From positions 13,135-77,134 of the forward strand of contig UQHL01000016.1 of the NCBI GenBank assembly GCA_900540805.1: a stretch of 64,000 nt of DNA, given 5' to 3'. Numbering within the stretch: position 1 is the first letter of the stretch; the number at the start of each line of letters is the position of its first letter. Made by a program: the position numbers and the translations under genes. The notes under the pieces are model-generated. The model searched no databases, was not told the DNA's origin, and saw only the letters and a program-made list of their open reading frames with translations. This document shows positions 7,580-16,138 of this stretch, piece by piece. This DNA comes from an uncultured Eubacteriales bacterium. Its GTDB lineage: Bacteria; Bacillota; Clostridia; Christensenellales; Borkfalkiaceae.

Positions 7580-10500
7580 TCAGCCTTTAACATCGACGGT
7601 AAACTTTCGGACATATTCCTTGCCGTCCTTTCTGACAATCGCGGAAATAACCACCTGCTGAGTGCCGCCCGTTCCGCCGTAATTACTTCCCGTATAATAT
7701 CTTTCGTTATCCAGGCGGATTACCCCGTTTGCATCACTTATCGCATCTACAGCGCCGAAACGCTTCATATAATACGCGCCTGTCGTTTCGTTGACCGTGA
7801 GGATATAAAATTTATTCGTTTCATACGTTCGATCGGAATTTCCCGTATAATAATATACGTTTCCGACCGAATCCGCCGTTGCGTTTAGCGCAAGGCTTTG
7901 TAAATCCGCAATCGTCGTAATCGTCGTGCAGAAGCTCATTTTTTCGAGATCGTGTTCGAAATAGAAGTGTCCCGACTCGTTAATCAACAGTCGATAAACG
8001 CCGTTTTGAACGTAAGTATTTCCCAACGCCGTAGTCATTGTAGGGCCGTTATAGTAATAATACATTCCGTAATATTTGCCGTACAACCTATCGTTTATAT
8101 GGCTGTTGGCTTCGGATAGAATATCGTCCAGCGTGGTTGTAGCGGACGGAAACGTAATTGTCACCCGCGTCCAAGAATATCCGTTGCTGTCTATGCCAAG
8201 ACGATAGTAATAATTTCTGGTATAAGAAAACGAATTTGGCGTTGTGGCTTCGGCATAAATATCACCGCTTCCTGTATTTCCCGTGTATCGGTAATACGCA
8301 GTCCCCGTAGCAGCTACTTTTGCGGCTTCGTCGATTTTTGCTTTATCGGCGGAAGATAATACCCCGACGTTGCTTATATAGGTATCGCATTTCGTTATAG
8401 CATTTACTGTCTTTCCACCTGAATCGACAAACGTTGCCGTTGATTCGTCCAATCCCCCGCTGGATTCCTCTTTTACCAATTCGTTTATTTTATGAGCGGT
8501 ATAGTTTGACAAGCTATTATTACCGATAGGATTACGTCTATCACCTCTTACAAAATACATCGTATCGCAAGCACTGTAATCCGGGTCATCTCTAACATAC
8601 GTTTTAACTTTTTCCTCATTTGATATAAAGTAATGCTCTCGATAGGTTTCCTTTCGTGTTTCCGTGTATTCGTAATATCCCGAGGAATAGCTAAAATAAT
8701 TATACTCACAGGTAATTACACTGTTTCGGATTAAGGACATGTTAAGTCCGCCTATAGTAGCATTTTGACTATTACCCGTATAATAATAATACTTTGTAGA
8801 AACAAGTTCTTTTACATTTGTGTACTTATGTTTTCTATAAGTATTCGTTACCGTATATTCTACTTCATCGTATCCAAAAGAATTAGCATCCATAAGACTA
8901 AAATAGTTTTCCCGAGTTCCATTTGAATAGAAATATAAAACATACCGACTTCCACCTGTACCGTTTGCGCTAATTTGGTTGTTCGAAGAAATTAGACTCC
9001 CCGTAGTATCTTTGTCTGAAGATCGGAGCTCAATTTCATCATAATCGTCTTTGGAAACGGCAGTTTCAACCTCTTCCGCCGTCAATTGAGAAGGAACAGA
9101 CGAAGCATTGTCATAAACGGCGTCAATCACAATTCCGCAATCTGTATATTCCAAACTTCTGCCGATATAGGAAATCTTGTAAATATGTCCCGCGGAAAAT
9201 AATTTTCCGTCGCCGGAAACAAATGTAGCGTTACAATAATAGTAATTGGCAAGTTTTTCGTTCATGCCCTCGACGGAAGCTATCGTCGGCACTGCGCCCG
9301 CCGAAGTGACGAGGGTCATCATGTTTCCCGATTCTATCCGCCAATATATTTCATCTGCTCCCGTATCCGTGTAAATTTGCTGACACAGCTGCAGATATTC
9401 GCTGCGGATTTCGCTGAATTCGTTGAGATAAGTCAGGCTTTCCGCCGCATCTTTGCTTCTCCCCTCGGCGGCATAATCGCGGAAAATTCCGTCGTCATCC
9501 GAATAGTATAATTGCTGCGCAGTCGTCCCCGTATAATTGGCGTACAGGTTGGAAAGCGCGTATTCCTGATATTCGAACGTGCAGCTCGGATTGATTTTCC
9601 TCACGTTAAGATACTGTAATTGGGCCATATTCAAATCAACCAACGAGTTTATCCCCTTGATCCCCATATTGAAAGAAAGATCAAGATAAGTAAGCCCTTG
9701 CAGGCGCGCAAGATTAACGATCTCGAACGCCACATAATTCTGCGCGCAGTTGCGCATGGTAAGACGGCTGACCGTCGGATGACCGATGGTAAATCTGTTA
9801 ATGAACGAGGTGAGCGAGGACGTATTCAAAAACGCAGAAAGCCTGGGCGTCGCCGCACTATTTTCCGCATTTCCTTCGATTTCGCCGTAGATATTCAGCG
9901 CCGTAAGCGCGGAAAAATAGGAGAGCCCCGCCGTGATTTCGTCTAAATTGGTAACGTGCGGAATTCCCTGCGTAAGCTCGGCCGTAAAGGAAGAAGCCGT
10001 TTTTCCTAAGGCCTCGTAAAGCTTTTGCGCCAAAAAATTTATTCCGTCCGTCTTCAAATAGGTGGGCGTGATAGTAGCACTGTCAAAGGCATTATTGAAT
10101 CTATTTCCCACAGTACTATCGGCAACATTCTTCCAATAAGTCTTTAATGCCATTGTCTCGATTTTAGAAATATAATCCGTTCCGTCTTCCACATAATAAA
10201 TCCTCACCCCATTCTCGGTATAATAAGTTCCGATAATCCCGGTATTAGGCGGCCCTTGCGCTCCGCCGCCGGCATTATCGTACTTCTTTTCGTTGGTCGC
10301 CCACTGCAAGATTTCCACGTACTTGAAGTAAGCGAAAGAATCATCCTCCGCTCCATTCCAAGTTGAACGTGATGCGATTATTTCCGCAATCGTCGCATTT
10401 AGAGCCGCCCCGTCGGCGATAATAAGGCCGGGCGCCTGTTCCGTCGCCTCCGTCCATACGGCGTTCCAATCCGCGCTTGGCGCTATACCGTTAAGATACG

Positions 10501-13225
10501 CTTTGATTACGGAAATTTCGTCGGGGGTAAGATATTCCTTGCCGTCCGACTGAACGGAAGCCATGGTTCCCAAAAGATTAAGATCCCCCGCAACGGCGTT
10601 CGCGGCTTTCTTTTCCGTACCCGTCGCCCACTGCAACAGGAGCATGAGCCTGTAAACCTCGTAATTATCCGTCTCCGATTCGGTTTCACCGATATAAAAA
10701 TCGAGTTTGGAGCATCTTTCCGCGTCCCAAAGCAAAATATAGGCCTTCGTCGTATTTTCGAGGATAGTAGCGCCCGCATTTATATCAAATCCCGTCTCGT
10801 ACCGCGTATTCGCGCCATAGGGCGGCAAAAGAGCCAGCCGCGCCGCGACGTCGTCGGAAATTGTCGTTTCGGATTTTTCCGCCTCAGGAAGCTGTGAAAA
10901 CACCTGATATTTAACCGAATTGAAAACGCTTAAATTGGAAAATCCCTCGTCGTCGGGCTTGAGTACGGGCGGAACGGTAAAATATAAAATCCGCGTTTCC
11001 GTATTTGTCGTCGAAGATTCCAGCCGAATGGTCACGGAAATGCCGATTTCCGTTTCCGAAGTATAAAATCCCTCGGGATTTATTTTTATCCAATATCCGT
11101 CGGCGGTCTCCTCTATCTCGGAGATAATCCCCTGACTTGCGGGCGGAACAGCGTAGGAAAGCGAAAAGGTCATATATTTTTTATCGAGATAAAAATCCCC
11201 GCGCTCGTTTTTCAGTCCGTATTTCAGCCGCGTGTCCAAAATATTTTGAAGAACGTCGATTTCCTGAAGTCGGCTGTCAACATAATTGAATACGAGATCG
11301 TTCAGCTCTTTATTTTCGCCGAGCTTAATAATTACATTGACGTTGCCCGTATAAATCGTTTCGTCGCCTTGAAATTTTCCCGTCACCTCTATCTGAGCAT
11401 AGGTATAAAACACCGCCGTATTAAGATAGACGGCGCGTTCGTTCCCTGTTTTGTCAATCGTGATATAATTATACGTGTTGCTTACGGAATACTCTATTTT
11501 TTCCAAACGAATATCTTTATAGGCCGACCAATTCAATTGCGTCGCGGCGCTCGTCGGCGTGGCAAAGTTTTTCCGATAATCATAAGCGGAAGCGGCGTCC
11601 ACGACGGGAAGATATAAAAAAGCATCACCTTTATTGCTTCCCGAATAAACGTTTTCCAACGTTATGGGGCTGAGCTGGGCAATCAGATACGCAAATTTCG
11701 TTTCATTGTTCTGACTGGTGACGCGGAAGGAAAACGTGTGGGTAAACACCGATGAATTTACCCGAATCGTCGCGTAAAGGGACACTTCCCTGTTCTCCGT
11801 AACGGAATCGGAAATTTTTCCGTCGTCGGAAATCGTCGCGGGATCGCTCGATTTCCAATCGATTGTTATATTTTTGGATTTGATCGATTTCGGCAAAAAC
11901 AAATCGCTGGTTACGCTGTCAAAAGCATTGTTATTTGCCGTTACAATATGATAAAGCTCGCCGCCCGCTACTAAAAGAGCGTTTTTTGTCGCTTCGGCGT
12001 CCGAACCTATAAGCTTGAATTCCGCGGTAACCGCTTCGCCGCCGTCGGGAGTGATCGTCAGCGACGCTACGCTCGTCACGTTCCCCGACGCAGGCGCCGA
12101 AAGAAGCCCCAACGTCTCGTTGTAGGTACAGTTGTTGCCGACGCTTACCGAGGGTTTATAAAAATACAGCGCGCCCAGCTCTACACTTCCCCCGAAAGGG
12201 ATACCTCCGCCGATATTATCGAGAAAACGTAACTTTATCAGCTCCGCCGCGGCCGCTTTATCGTAATTTGTCGGCGATACTTTCCCCGCGTACAGCTTTC
12301 CGATATTTGTCCCGCCCGTTTCGGCATAAAAATCCTCGATATCGAGAAGCGCCGAAGCGCCGTCGAGGACAATCTCTCCGCCCGAAGACGAAAGCGCCGC
12401 ATAACCGCTTTTTATGGAAGATTTCAGTTTGACGAGACCCGACTGCCCGAGCGTAAGCGTTTTTCCGTTTAAGTCGAGCTCGTTCCCCTTGAGATCGATC
12501 GTACAGGGCTGCAAAATCGTATAATCGCGCGAAAGAGAAATTTTTCCGTTTACGACGACGGTAACGTCGCTTAAAAGCCCCGAATTGATATCGTCAACGG
12601 CCTTTTGAAAACCCGCTTCGTCCCTGACGAATATGTATTTCTGATAATCGGCGGTCTCCGTATAACTGATTACTTTGACATCGACGCTTTTTTTATCGAA
12701 CACGGAAGCCTCGGCAGCGATATGCAGTTGAAAGGTAATGAGGTGCTCCGCGCTTTCCTCCGCCGCACTCCCTTTGGCCATAACGAAGTCGTCGCCGTCT
12801 ATCCGTCCCTCGCCGTTTTGGCAAAGATGCGCCAAAGTATCGATAAATTCGCCGTCGTAATAGACGAGGATTGCGCCGGAAAGCCCGTTCGCCGCCGTTT
12901 CCACGCCGACAGACACCCCGTAATAGTAATGTAAATTTGCGTCGGAATTGTTGGTGATCCTGACCTTGAAATCGACTTGATCCCCCGCCTTCGAAAATTT
13001 TAATTCGGCTTGTTCGACCGTCACGCTATGCGCCACCAGGGCGTTATTTTCCAGATCGACGATCGCGCCCGTTCCGAAATCGGTATTTCCCTTGACGTGG
13101 GAGGAGAAAAGAACCGCCGCAAACACAAACGATACGGACGCAGCAATACACAATACAATCAACACTATCGATTTAAGATGTCGGGAAATAAAGGATTTTC
13201 CCGTTTCGACTTTTTCATTTCGCAT
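7580..13225 (-). CDS. Giant (1881-residue) SipW-type secreted LRR surface protein with YYYTGNS-type repeats
   Basis: The protein begins with a SipW-type signal (LKSIVLIVLCIAASVSFVFA then AAVLFSSHVKG) and a TasA-like first domain (VDFKVRITNNSDANLHYYYG). A beta-helix-like stretch follows at about residues 210-300. Around residues 435-510 the pattern LFLPKSI, ITIDWKSSD, GKIS, VSLYATIRV matches the atrophied bacterial Ig-like domain. Leucine-rich repeats lie at about 1090-1200 (LTALNIYGEI, LQGLTYLDLSFN). The last 450 residues are Tyr-rich and carry a repeated motif: YYYYTGNS (~1478), YYRYTGNTG (~1645), YYYYNGP (~1723), YYYTGNS (~1791) and YYTGSNYG (~1845). The stretch 8340-9060 is visibly more AT-rich than the rest of the gene. 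GGGAG precedes the ATG. It follows sipW by 19 bases and has no LPXTG or membrane anchor. Role in matrix or adhesion is inferred from the operon. Confidence 0.75.
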   Translation of the reverse strand: MRNEKVETGKSFISRHLKSIVLIVLCIAASVSFVFAAVLFSSHVKGNTDFGTGAIVDLENNALVAHSVTVEQAELKFSKAGDQVDFKVRITNNSDANLHYYYGVSVGVETAANGLSGAILVYYDGEFIDTLAHLCQNGEGRIDGDDFVMAKGSAAEESAEHLITFQLHIAAEASVFDKKSVDVKVISYTETADYQKYIFVRDEAGFQKAVDDINSGLLSDVTVVVNGKISLSRDYTILQPCTIDLKGNELDLNGKTLTLGQSGLVKLKSSIKSGYAALSSSGGEIVLDGASALLDIEDFYAETGGTNIGKLYAGKVSPTNYDKAAAAELIKLRFLDNIGGGIPFGGSVELGALYFYKPSVSVGNNCTYNETLGLLSAPASGNVTSVASLTITPDGGEAVTAEFKLIGSDAEATKNALLVAGGELYHIVTANNNAFDSVTSDLFLPKSIKSKNITIDWKSSDPATISDDGKISDSVTENREVSLYATIRVNSSVFTHTFSFRVTSQNNETKFAYLIAQLSPITLENVYSGSNKGDAFLYLPVVDAASAYDYRKNFATPTSAATQLNWSAYKDIRLEKIEYSVSNTYNYITIDKTGNERAVYLNTAVFYTYAQIEVTGKFQGDETIYTGNVNVIIKLGENKELNDLVFNYVDSRLQEIDVLQNILDTRLKYGLKNERGDFYLDKKYMTFSLSYAVPPASQGIISEIEETADGYWIKINPEGFYTSETEIGISVTIRLESSTTNTETRILYFTVPPVLKPDDEGFSNLSVFNSVKYQVFSQLPEAEKSETTISDDVAARLALLPPYGANTRYETGFDINAGATILENTTKAYILLWDAERCSKLDFYIGETESETDNYEVYRLMLLLQWATGTEKKAANAVAGDLNLLGTMASVQSDGKEYLTPDEISVIKAYLNGIAPSADWNAVWTEATEQAPGLIIADGAALNATIAEIIASRSTWNGAEDDSFAYFKYVEILQWATNEKKYDNAGGGAQGPPNTGIIGTYYTENGVRIYYVEDGTDYISKIETMALKTYWKNVADSTVGNRFNNAFDSATITPTYLKTDGINFLAQKLYEALGKTASSFTAELTQGIPHVTNLDEITAGLSYFSALTALNIYGEIEGNAENSAATPRLSAFLNTSSLTSFINRFTIGHPTVSRLTMRNCAQNYVAFEIVNLARLQGLTYLDLSFNMGIKGINSLVDLNMAQLQYLNVRKINPSCTFEYQEYALSNLYANYTGTTAQQLYYSDDDGIFRDYAAEGRSKDAAESLTYLNEFSEIRSEYLQLCQQIYTDTGADEIYWRIESGNMMTLVTSAGAVPTIASVEGMNEKLANYYYCNATFVSGDGKLFSAGHIYKISYIGRSLEYTDCGIVIDAVYDNASSVPSQLTAEEVETAVSKDDYDEIELRSSDKDTTGSLISSNNQISANGTGGSRYVLYFYSNGTRENYFSLMDANSFGYDEVEYTVTNTYRKHKYTNVKELVSTKYYYYTGNSQNATIGGLNMSLIRNSVITCEYNYFSYSSGYYEYTETRKETYREHYFISNEEKVKTYVRDDPDYSACDTMYFVRGDRRNPIGNNSLSNYTAHKINELVKEESSGGLDESTATFVDSGGKTVNAITKCDTYISNVGVLSSADKAKIDEAAKVAATGTAYYRYTGNTGSGDIYAEATTPNSFSYTRNYYYRLGIDSNGYSWTRVTITFPSATTTLDDILSEANSHINDRLYGKYYGMYYYYNGPTMTTALGNTYVQNGVYRLLINESGHFYFEHDLEKMSFCTTITTIADLQSLALNATADSVGNVYYYTGNSDRTYETNKFYILTVNETTGAYYMKRFGAVDAISDANGVIRLDNERYYTGSNYGGTGGTQQVVISAIVRKDGKEYVRKFTVDVKG

Positions 13226-13244
13226 AATTCCGACTCCCGCGTTT

Positions 13245-13880
13245 TTATGATTTGATTTGCCTGTCCGTTTCGTCGTTTTCCGTCGGAGACGTTCCGCTTT
13301 CAGCTTCGAGCTTTATCCGCTCTTTCAAAATTCGTATCTGCCGCGCGGCGATTTCAGTCAAAATTGACGCCGCTATGAGAAATACCCACGTGAGCGGATG
13401 GCGCAGAACGACAAGTATCCTGCCTAATACATATGACTGAAACACGCTTACGCCGAGAAGGTTTTCCGCAGTAATCTCGGGCTGAAGGTCGGCGGACTGC
13501 TGGTCGGTGGGAGAGCCTTCTTTGTCTCCTCGGGTAGTGAGATATACAATGCCGTCTTCCGTGCGCTTTTCCACGGCGCGGTGCAGGATACTTTTTCCTT
13601 TCAGAGCCCCCGAACGCGAACGGTAACAAATGACGTCGCCCGTCTTTTCCGCGGCGTTTACTTCGTTTATATCAGCCTTTTTGAGAACGACCAGAGTTCC
13701 GATCTTTATCGTGGGTGTCATCGAATCCGTAACGACAATTTCCAGTGAATAACCGAACAGATAAAACTTTTCGCCCTTCTTTTCCGCAACAAGCTTCCCG
13801 ATCAGCCCCCATAAAACGAGCAGCAGACAAACCGCCGAAAATAAGTAAAAAATTATTTTTCCGATTCTTTTACCTTTCAT
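13245..13880 (-). CDS. sipW: Signal peptidase I, SipW (ER-type) subfamily
   Basis: A 211-residue membrane protease that removes signal peptides from TasA-like exported proteins. The nucleophile Ser53 is in VVTDSMTPTI. The position that is Lys in ordinary bacterial signal peptidases is His100 in KSILHRAV, the mark of the ER-type/SipW subgroup with a Ser-His dyad. The third conserved box is TTRGDKEGSPTD (Asp119). Membrane segments lie at about residues 9-30 and 155-178. The ATG at 13880 is preferred: a TTG two codons upstream would touch its AGGCGGG ribosome site. It is the first gene after the c-di-GMP riboswitch and is followed within 20 bases by the giant surface protein, so enzyme and probable substrates are co-expressed. 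Confidence 0.9.
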   Translation of the reverse strand: MKGKRIGKIIFYLFSAVCLLLVLWGLIGKLVAEKKGEKFYLFGYSLEIVVTDSMTPTIKIGTLVVLKKADINEVNAAEKTGDVICYRSRSGALKGKSILHRAVEKRTEDGIVYLTTRGDKEGSPTDQQSADLQPEITAENLLGVSVFQSYVLGRILVVLRHPLTWVFLIAASILTEIAARQIRILKERIKLEAESGTSPTENDETDRQIKS

Positions 13881-13920
13881 TCTCAACCCGCCTATTTTCG
13901 GTCGCCTCCACGTTTTTTGA

Positions 13921-13990
13921 TAAAATAAAAGCCAGCCGCATCCGTTCCTTATCCCAAAGAGGATAAGACCGTAAATGCAACTGGCTGACT
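13921..13990 (-). terminator. Riboswitch-controlled intrinsic terminator upstream of sipW
   Basis: On the minus strand AGCCAGUUGCAU (about 13987-13976) can pair with AUGCGGCUGGCU (about 13941-13930) over twelve pairs including two G-U wobbles, with an inner CUUAUCC/GGAUAAG stem, and is followed by TTTTATTTTATC. Its 5' arm is the same AGCCAGUUGC that closes the c-di-GMP aptamer, so the two folds exclude each other. Confidence 0.8.
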
Positions 13991-14062
13991 TCGTCGAAGC
14001 GAAAGCCCCTATAGCTTTGCGTCACTGCGTTACCACAGTTTTGCCCATTGACACAGCAATTT
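13974..14062 (-). promoter_or_regulatory. Cyclic-di-GMP-I (GEMM-I) riboswitch aptamer
   Basis: Read on the minus strand, the leader contains the conserved core of the type I c-di-GMP aptamer in order: GGGCAAAAC, a short hairpin ACUG/CAGU with a GUAA-type loop, GACGCAAAGCUAUAGGGGCU, a second hairpin with a variable loop, and AGCCAGUUGC. It starts about ten bases after the predicted transcription start and ends where the terminator begins. Because ligand-bound aptamer would hold AGCCAGUUGC away from the terminator, the layout predicts an ON switch: high c-di-GMP allows read-through into sipW and the surface-protein genes. The direction of the switch is inferred from the overlap and not proven. 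Confidence 0.9.
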
Positions 14063-14079
14063 GTATGTTTTATAGAACT

Positions 14080-14108
14080 ATTATAGTATATTTTATTTCT
14101 TTTGTCAA
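14080..14108 (-). promoter_or_regulatory. Sigma-A-type promoter of the sipW matrix operon
   Basis: On the minus strand TTGACA (14108-14103), 17 bases, TATAAT (14085-14080): both hexamers perfect. Transcription would start near 14073, just before the riboswitch, giving a leader of about 190 nt. Confidence 0.9.
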
Positions 14109-14156
14109 CAATTTTATAGAAAAATCACCGATAAAAATTCAGCTTCTATTATAATA

Positions 14157-14191
14157 ACTATGCGTGGCACAATAATTACGTCACGCATAGT
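14157..14191. repeat. 35-bp palindromic element, copy 1
   Basis: The outer arms ACTATGCGTG and CACGCATAGT are exact inverse complements and the 15-base centre is close to the palindrome ACATAATWATTATGT. The same 35-base layout recurs at 20867 and 27857. This copy starts seven bases after the stop of the TIM-barrel gene and lies upstream of the sipW promoter. Confidence 0.7.
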
Positions 14192-14198
14192 ACGCTTC

Positions 14199-14981
14199 CT
14201 ATAAACTTTTGAAGCGGGAAATCGACTTTTTCAGATCATCCGAGCATTTCAGCTCCAGCAGGCAATCCGCCCCCCGCCTTTCGGCGGCATGTTTGTAAAA
14301 AGCTATATTTATTTTGCCCTCGCCGAGCGCGACATGATCCTTTTTTGAGCCGTTTTCTTCTTTTACGTCGTGAATATGAAATTCTTTCACCCCGCAGAAA
14401 TCCGTTTGTTCGAAAATTTTTAAGGGAAGATTGCCGCACACCTCGTCGTGTCCGATATCGAAGGTAAAGGAAAAACCGTCTTTTTTCAAAACAGCGTAGG
14501 TTTTTTCCATATACTGTACGGTTTTCGAATTTTCCAAGGCAAGGACGACGCCCTTTTCGCGGCAAAAGTTTTCTACACGAAACAGCATTTTTTCCAGCCG
14601 CGCGATATACTCGTCAAACTCTTTTTCATAGACATAATTTTTTACGCCGCTGATCGTGACCACAGGGCCTTCGATCAGGTGCACGACAAGGGTAGATAAC
14701 CCGCATTCGGCCGCGGGCGTTACGTACCTTTTCAATAAAGTAAAATAGCTTTCCGCAACTTCTTCGTACGTTCCGAAATCGGCTTCGTCGAAAAAGTGCA
14801 ACGTAATCCCCAGCCCGTATTTTTCTTTCAGCTCCTTCATGCGCCGCCTGTCGAGCAGCTCTTTCCGACAATAGGAAAAATTCAGATTGAGCTCAACGAA
14901 ATCGAAGCCGCCGCGCGCCGCGAAAGCGAAATTCTCCTCCAAAGAGTCAAATTCATATAGAATCGGCATTCCGATTTTCAT
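14199..14981 (-). CDS. Xylose isomerase-like TIM-barrel protein (AP endonuclease 2 superfamily)
   Basis: A 260-residue protein with the sugar-isomerase/endonuclease IV barrel. The metal-ligand pattern is visible strand by strand: FVELNLNFSY, STLVVHLIEG, GVVLALENSKTV with Glu, FTFDIGHDEVCG with Asp and His, KEFHIHDVKEENGSKKDHVALGEG with paired His, and CLLELK with Glu. The substrate is unknown; relatives include hexulose-phosphate epimerases and hydroxypyruvate isomerases. Its ATG overlaps the end of serA by four bases, so it is translated with the serine pathway genes. A link to hydroxypyruvate or a phosphoserine-pathway side product is possible but only suggested by the neighbours. Confidence 0.8.
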   Translation of the reverse strand: MKIGMPILYEFDSLEENFAFAARGGFDFVELNLNFSYCRKELLDRRRMKELKEKYGLGITLHFFDEADFGTYEEVAESYFTLLKRYVTPAAECGLSTLVVHLIEGPVVTISGVKNYVYEKEFDEYIARLEKMLFRVENFCREKGVVLALENSKTVQYMEKTYAVLKKDGFSFTFDIGHDEVCGNLPLKIFEQTDFCGVKEFHIHDVKEENGSKKDHVALGEGKINIAFYKHAAERRGADCLLELKCSDDLKKSISRFKSL

Positions 14982-16135
14982 TGGATCGTTCTCACGCGGT
15001 AAACGTTTTCGATTGCCGACAGCTCCGCCGCAATCCCTGCGGGATCCGTTTCCGTATCGATGACGGTGTAGGCGTTGTTGCCCTTGCTTTTATTGGCCAT
15101 ATTGACGATGTTAATTCCCTTTTTGCCCAGTAAAGCAGTAAATTGTCCGATCATATTGGGGACGTTTTTATGCAGAACGGCGATACGGTACCCCTCCCCG
15201 ACGCTTCCCGCGTCAAGCTCGGGAAAATTGACCGAATTTTTGATGCTGCCCGTCGAAACATAGGCCATAAGCTCCGTTACCGCCATTACGGCGCAGTTGT
15301 CTTCGCTTTCCGTCGTCGAGGCGCCCAAATGCGGCACGACGATCACCCCCGCCATCGCCCGAACCTTTTCGTTGGGGAAATCGGTTACGTAACGGTGAAC
15401 CTTTCCCGAAGCGAGCGCGGCGCGCATATCGTCGTCGTTGACGAGCAAATCGCGGGAAAAATTGATGATGCTTACGCCGTCTTTCATTTTTGCGAAAGCA
15501 TCCGCATTAAAGAGGTATTTCGTGCTGTCGAGGAGAGGCACATGTACGGTTATGTAATCGCACTCGGCAAACATTTCGTCCAGCGATTTCACCGCAACGA
15601 CGTTGTTTTTGAGAGCCAGCGCATGCTCGATAGAAAGGCTGACGTCGTAGCCGTAAACGGTCATTCCCAGCGATATCGCGCTGTTTGCGACGAGGACGCC
15701 TATGGCGCCCAACCCGATCACGCCCAGCTTTTTCCCCGCGATTTCTTTCCCCGCAAACGCTTTCTTGCCCTTTTCCACCGTCTTGGAAATATCGCTTTCG
15801 ATCGTTTTCACCCAATTCACGCCGTCGATAATATCCCGGCTGGCAAGCAGCAGAGCGGCGATCACCAATTCCTTGACGGCGTTGGCGTTCGCCCCGGGCG
15901 TATTGAATACCACAATCCCTTTTTCGGCAAATTTATCTACGGGAATATTGTTGACGCCGGCTCCCGCACGCGCCACGGCAAACAGCTTTTCGCCCGCGTT
16001 CGCTTCGTGCAGAGACGAGCTGCGCACTAAAGCGACATCCGCCTGTGCGATATCGTCGGTAAAGGAATATTTTTCCCCCAGCGCGTCAAGCCCGCATTTC
16101 GCTATTTTATCAAAACATTTTATCTGATACGCCAT
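14978..16135 (-). CDS. serA: D-3-phosphoglycerate dehydrogenase
   Basis: The first enzyme of serine synthesis, oxidising 3-phosphoglycerate to 3-phosphohydroxypyruvate with NAD. Of 385 residues, the catalytic part has NTPGANANAVKELVIAALL, the NAD fingerprint GVIGLGAIGVLVAN (about residue 140-155), the substrate-domain DYITVHVPLL, and the catalytic His in VVPHLGASTTESE. A C-terminal ACT domain (from about residue 315, VPNMIGQFTALLGKKGINI) is present and could sense serine; the extra ASB domain of the longest forms is absent, so this is the short ACT-bearing type. It starts three bases after the stop of serC and overlaps the next gene by four, so serC-serA-TIM barrel form one operon. Confidence 0.95.
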   Translation of the reverse strand: MAYQIKCFDKIAKCGLDALGEKYSFTDDIAQADVALVRSSSLHEANAGEKLFAVARAGAGVNNIPVDKFAEKGIVVFNTPGANANAVKELVIAALLLASRDIIDGVNWVKTIESDISKTVEKGKKAFAGKEIAGKKLGVIGLGAIGVLVANSAISLGMTVYGYDVSLSIEHALALKNNVVAVKSLDEMFAECDYITVHVPLLDSTKYLFNADAFAKMKDGVSIINFSRDLLVNDDDMRAALASGKVHRYVTDFPNEKVRAMAGVIVVPHLGASTTESEDNCAVMAVTELMAYVSTGSIKNSVNFPELDAGSVGEGYRIAVLHKNVPNMIGQFTALLGKKGINIVNMANKSKGNNAYTVIDTETDPAGIAAELSAIENVYRVRTIQ

Positions 16136-16138
16136 CTC

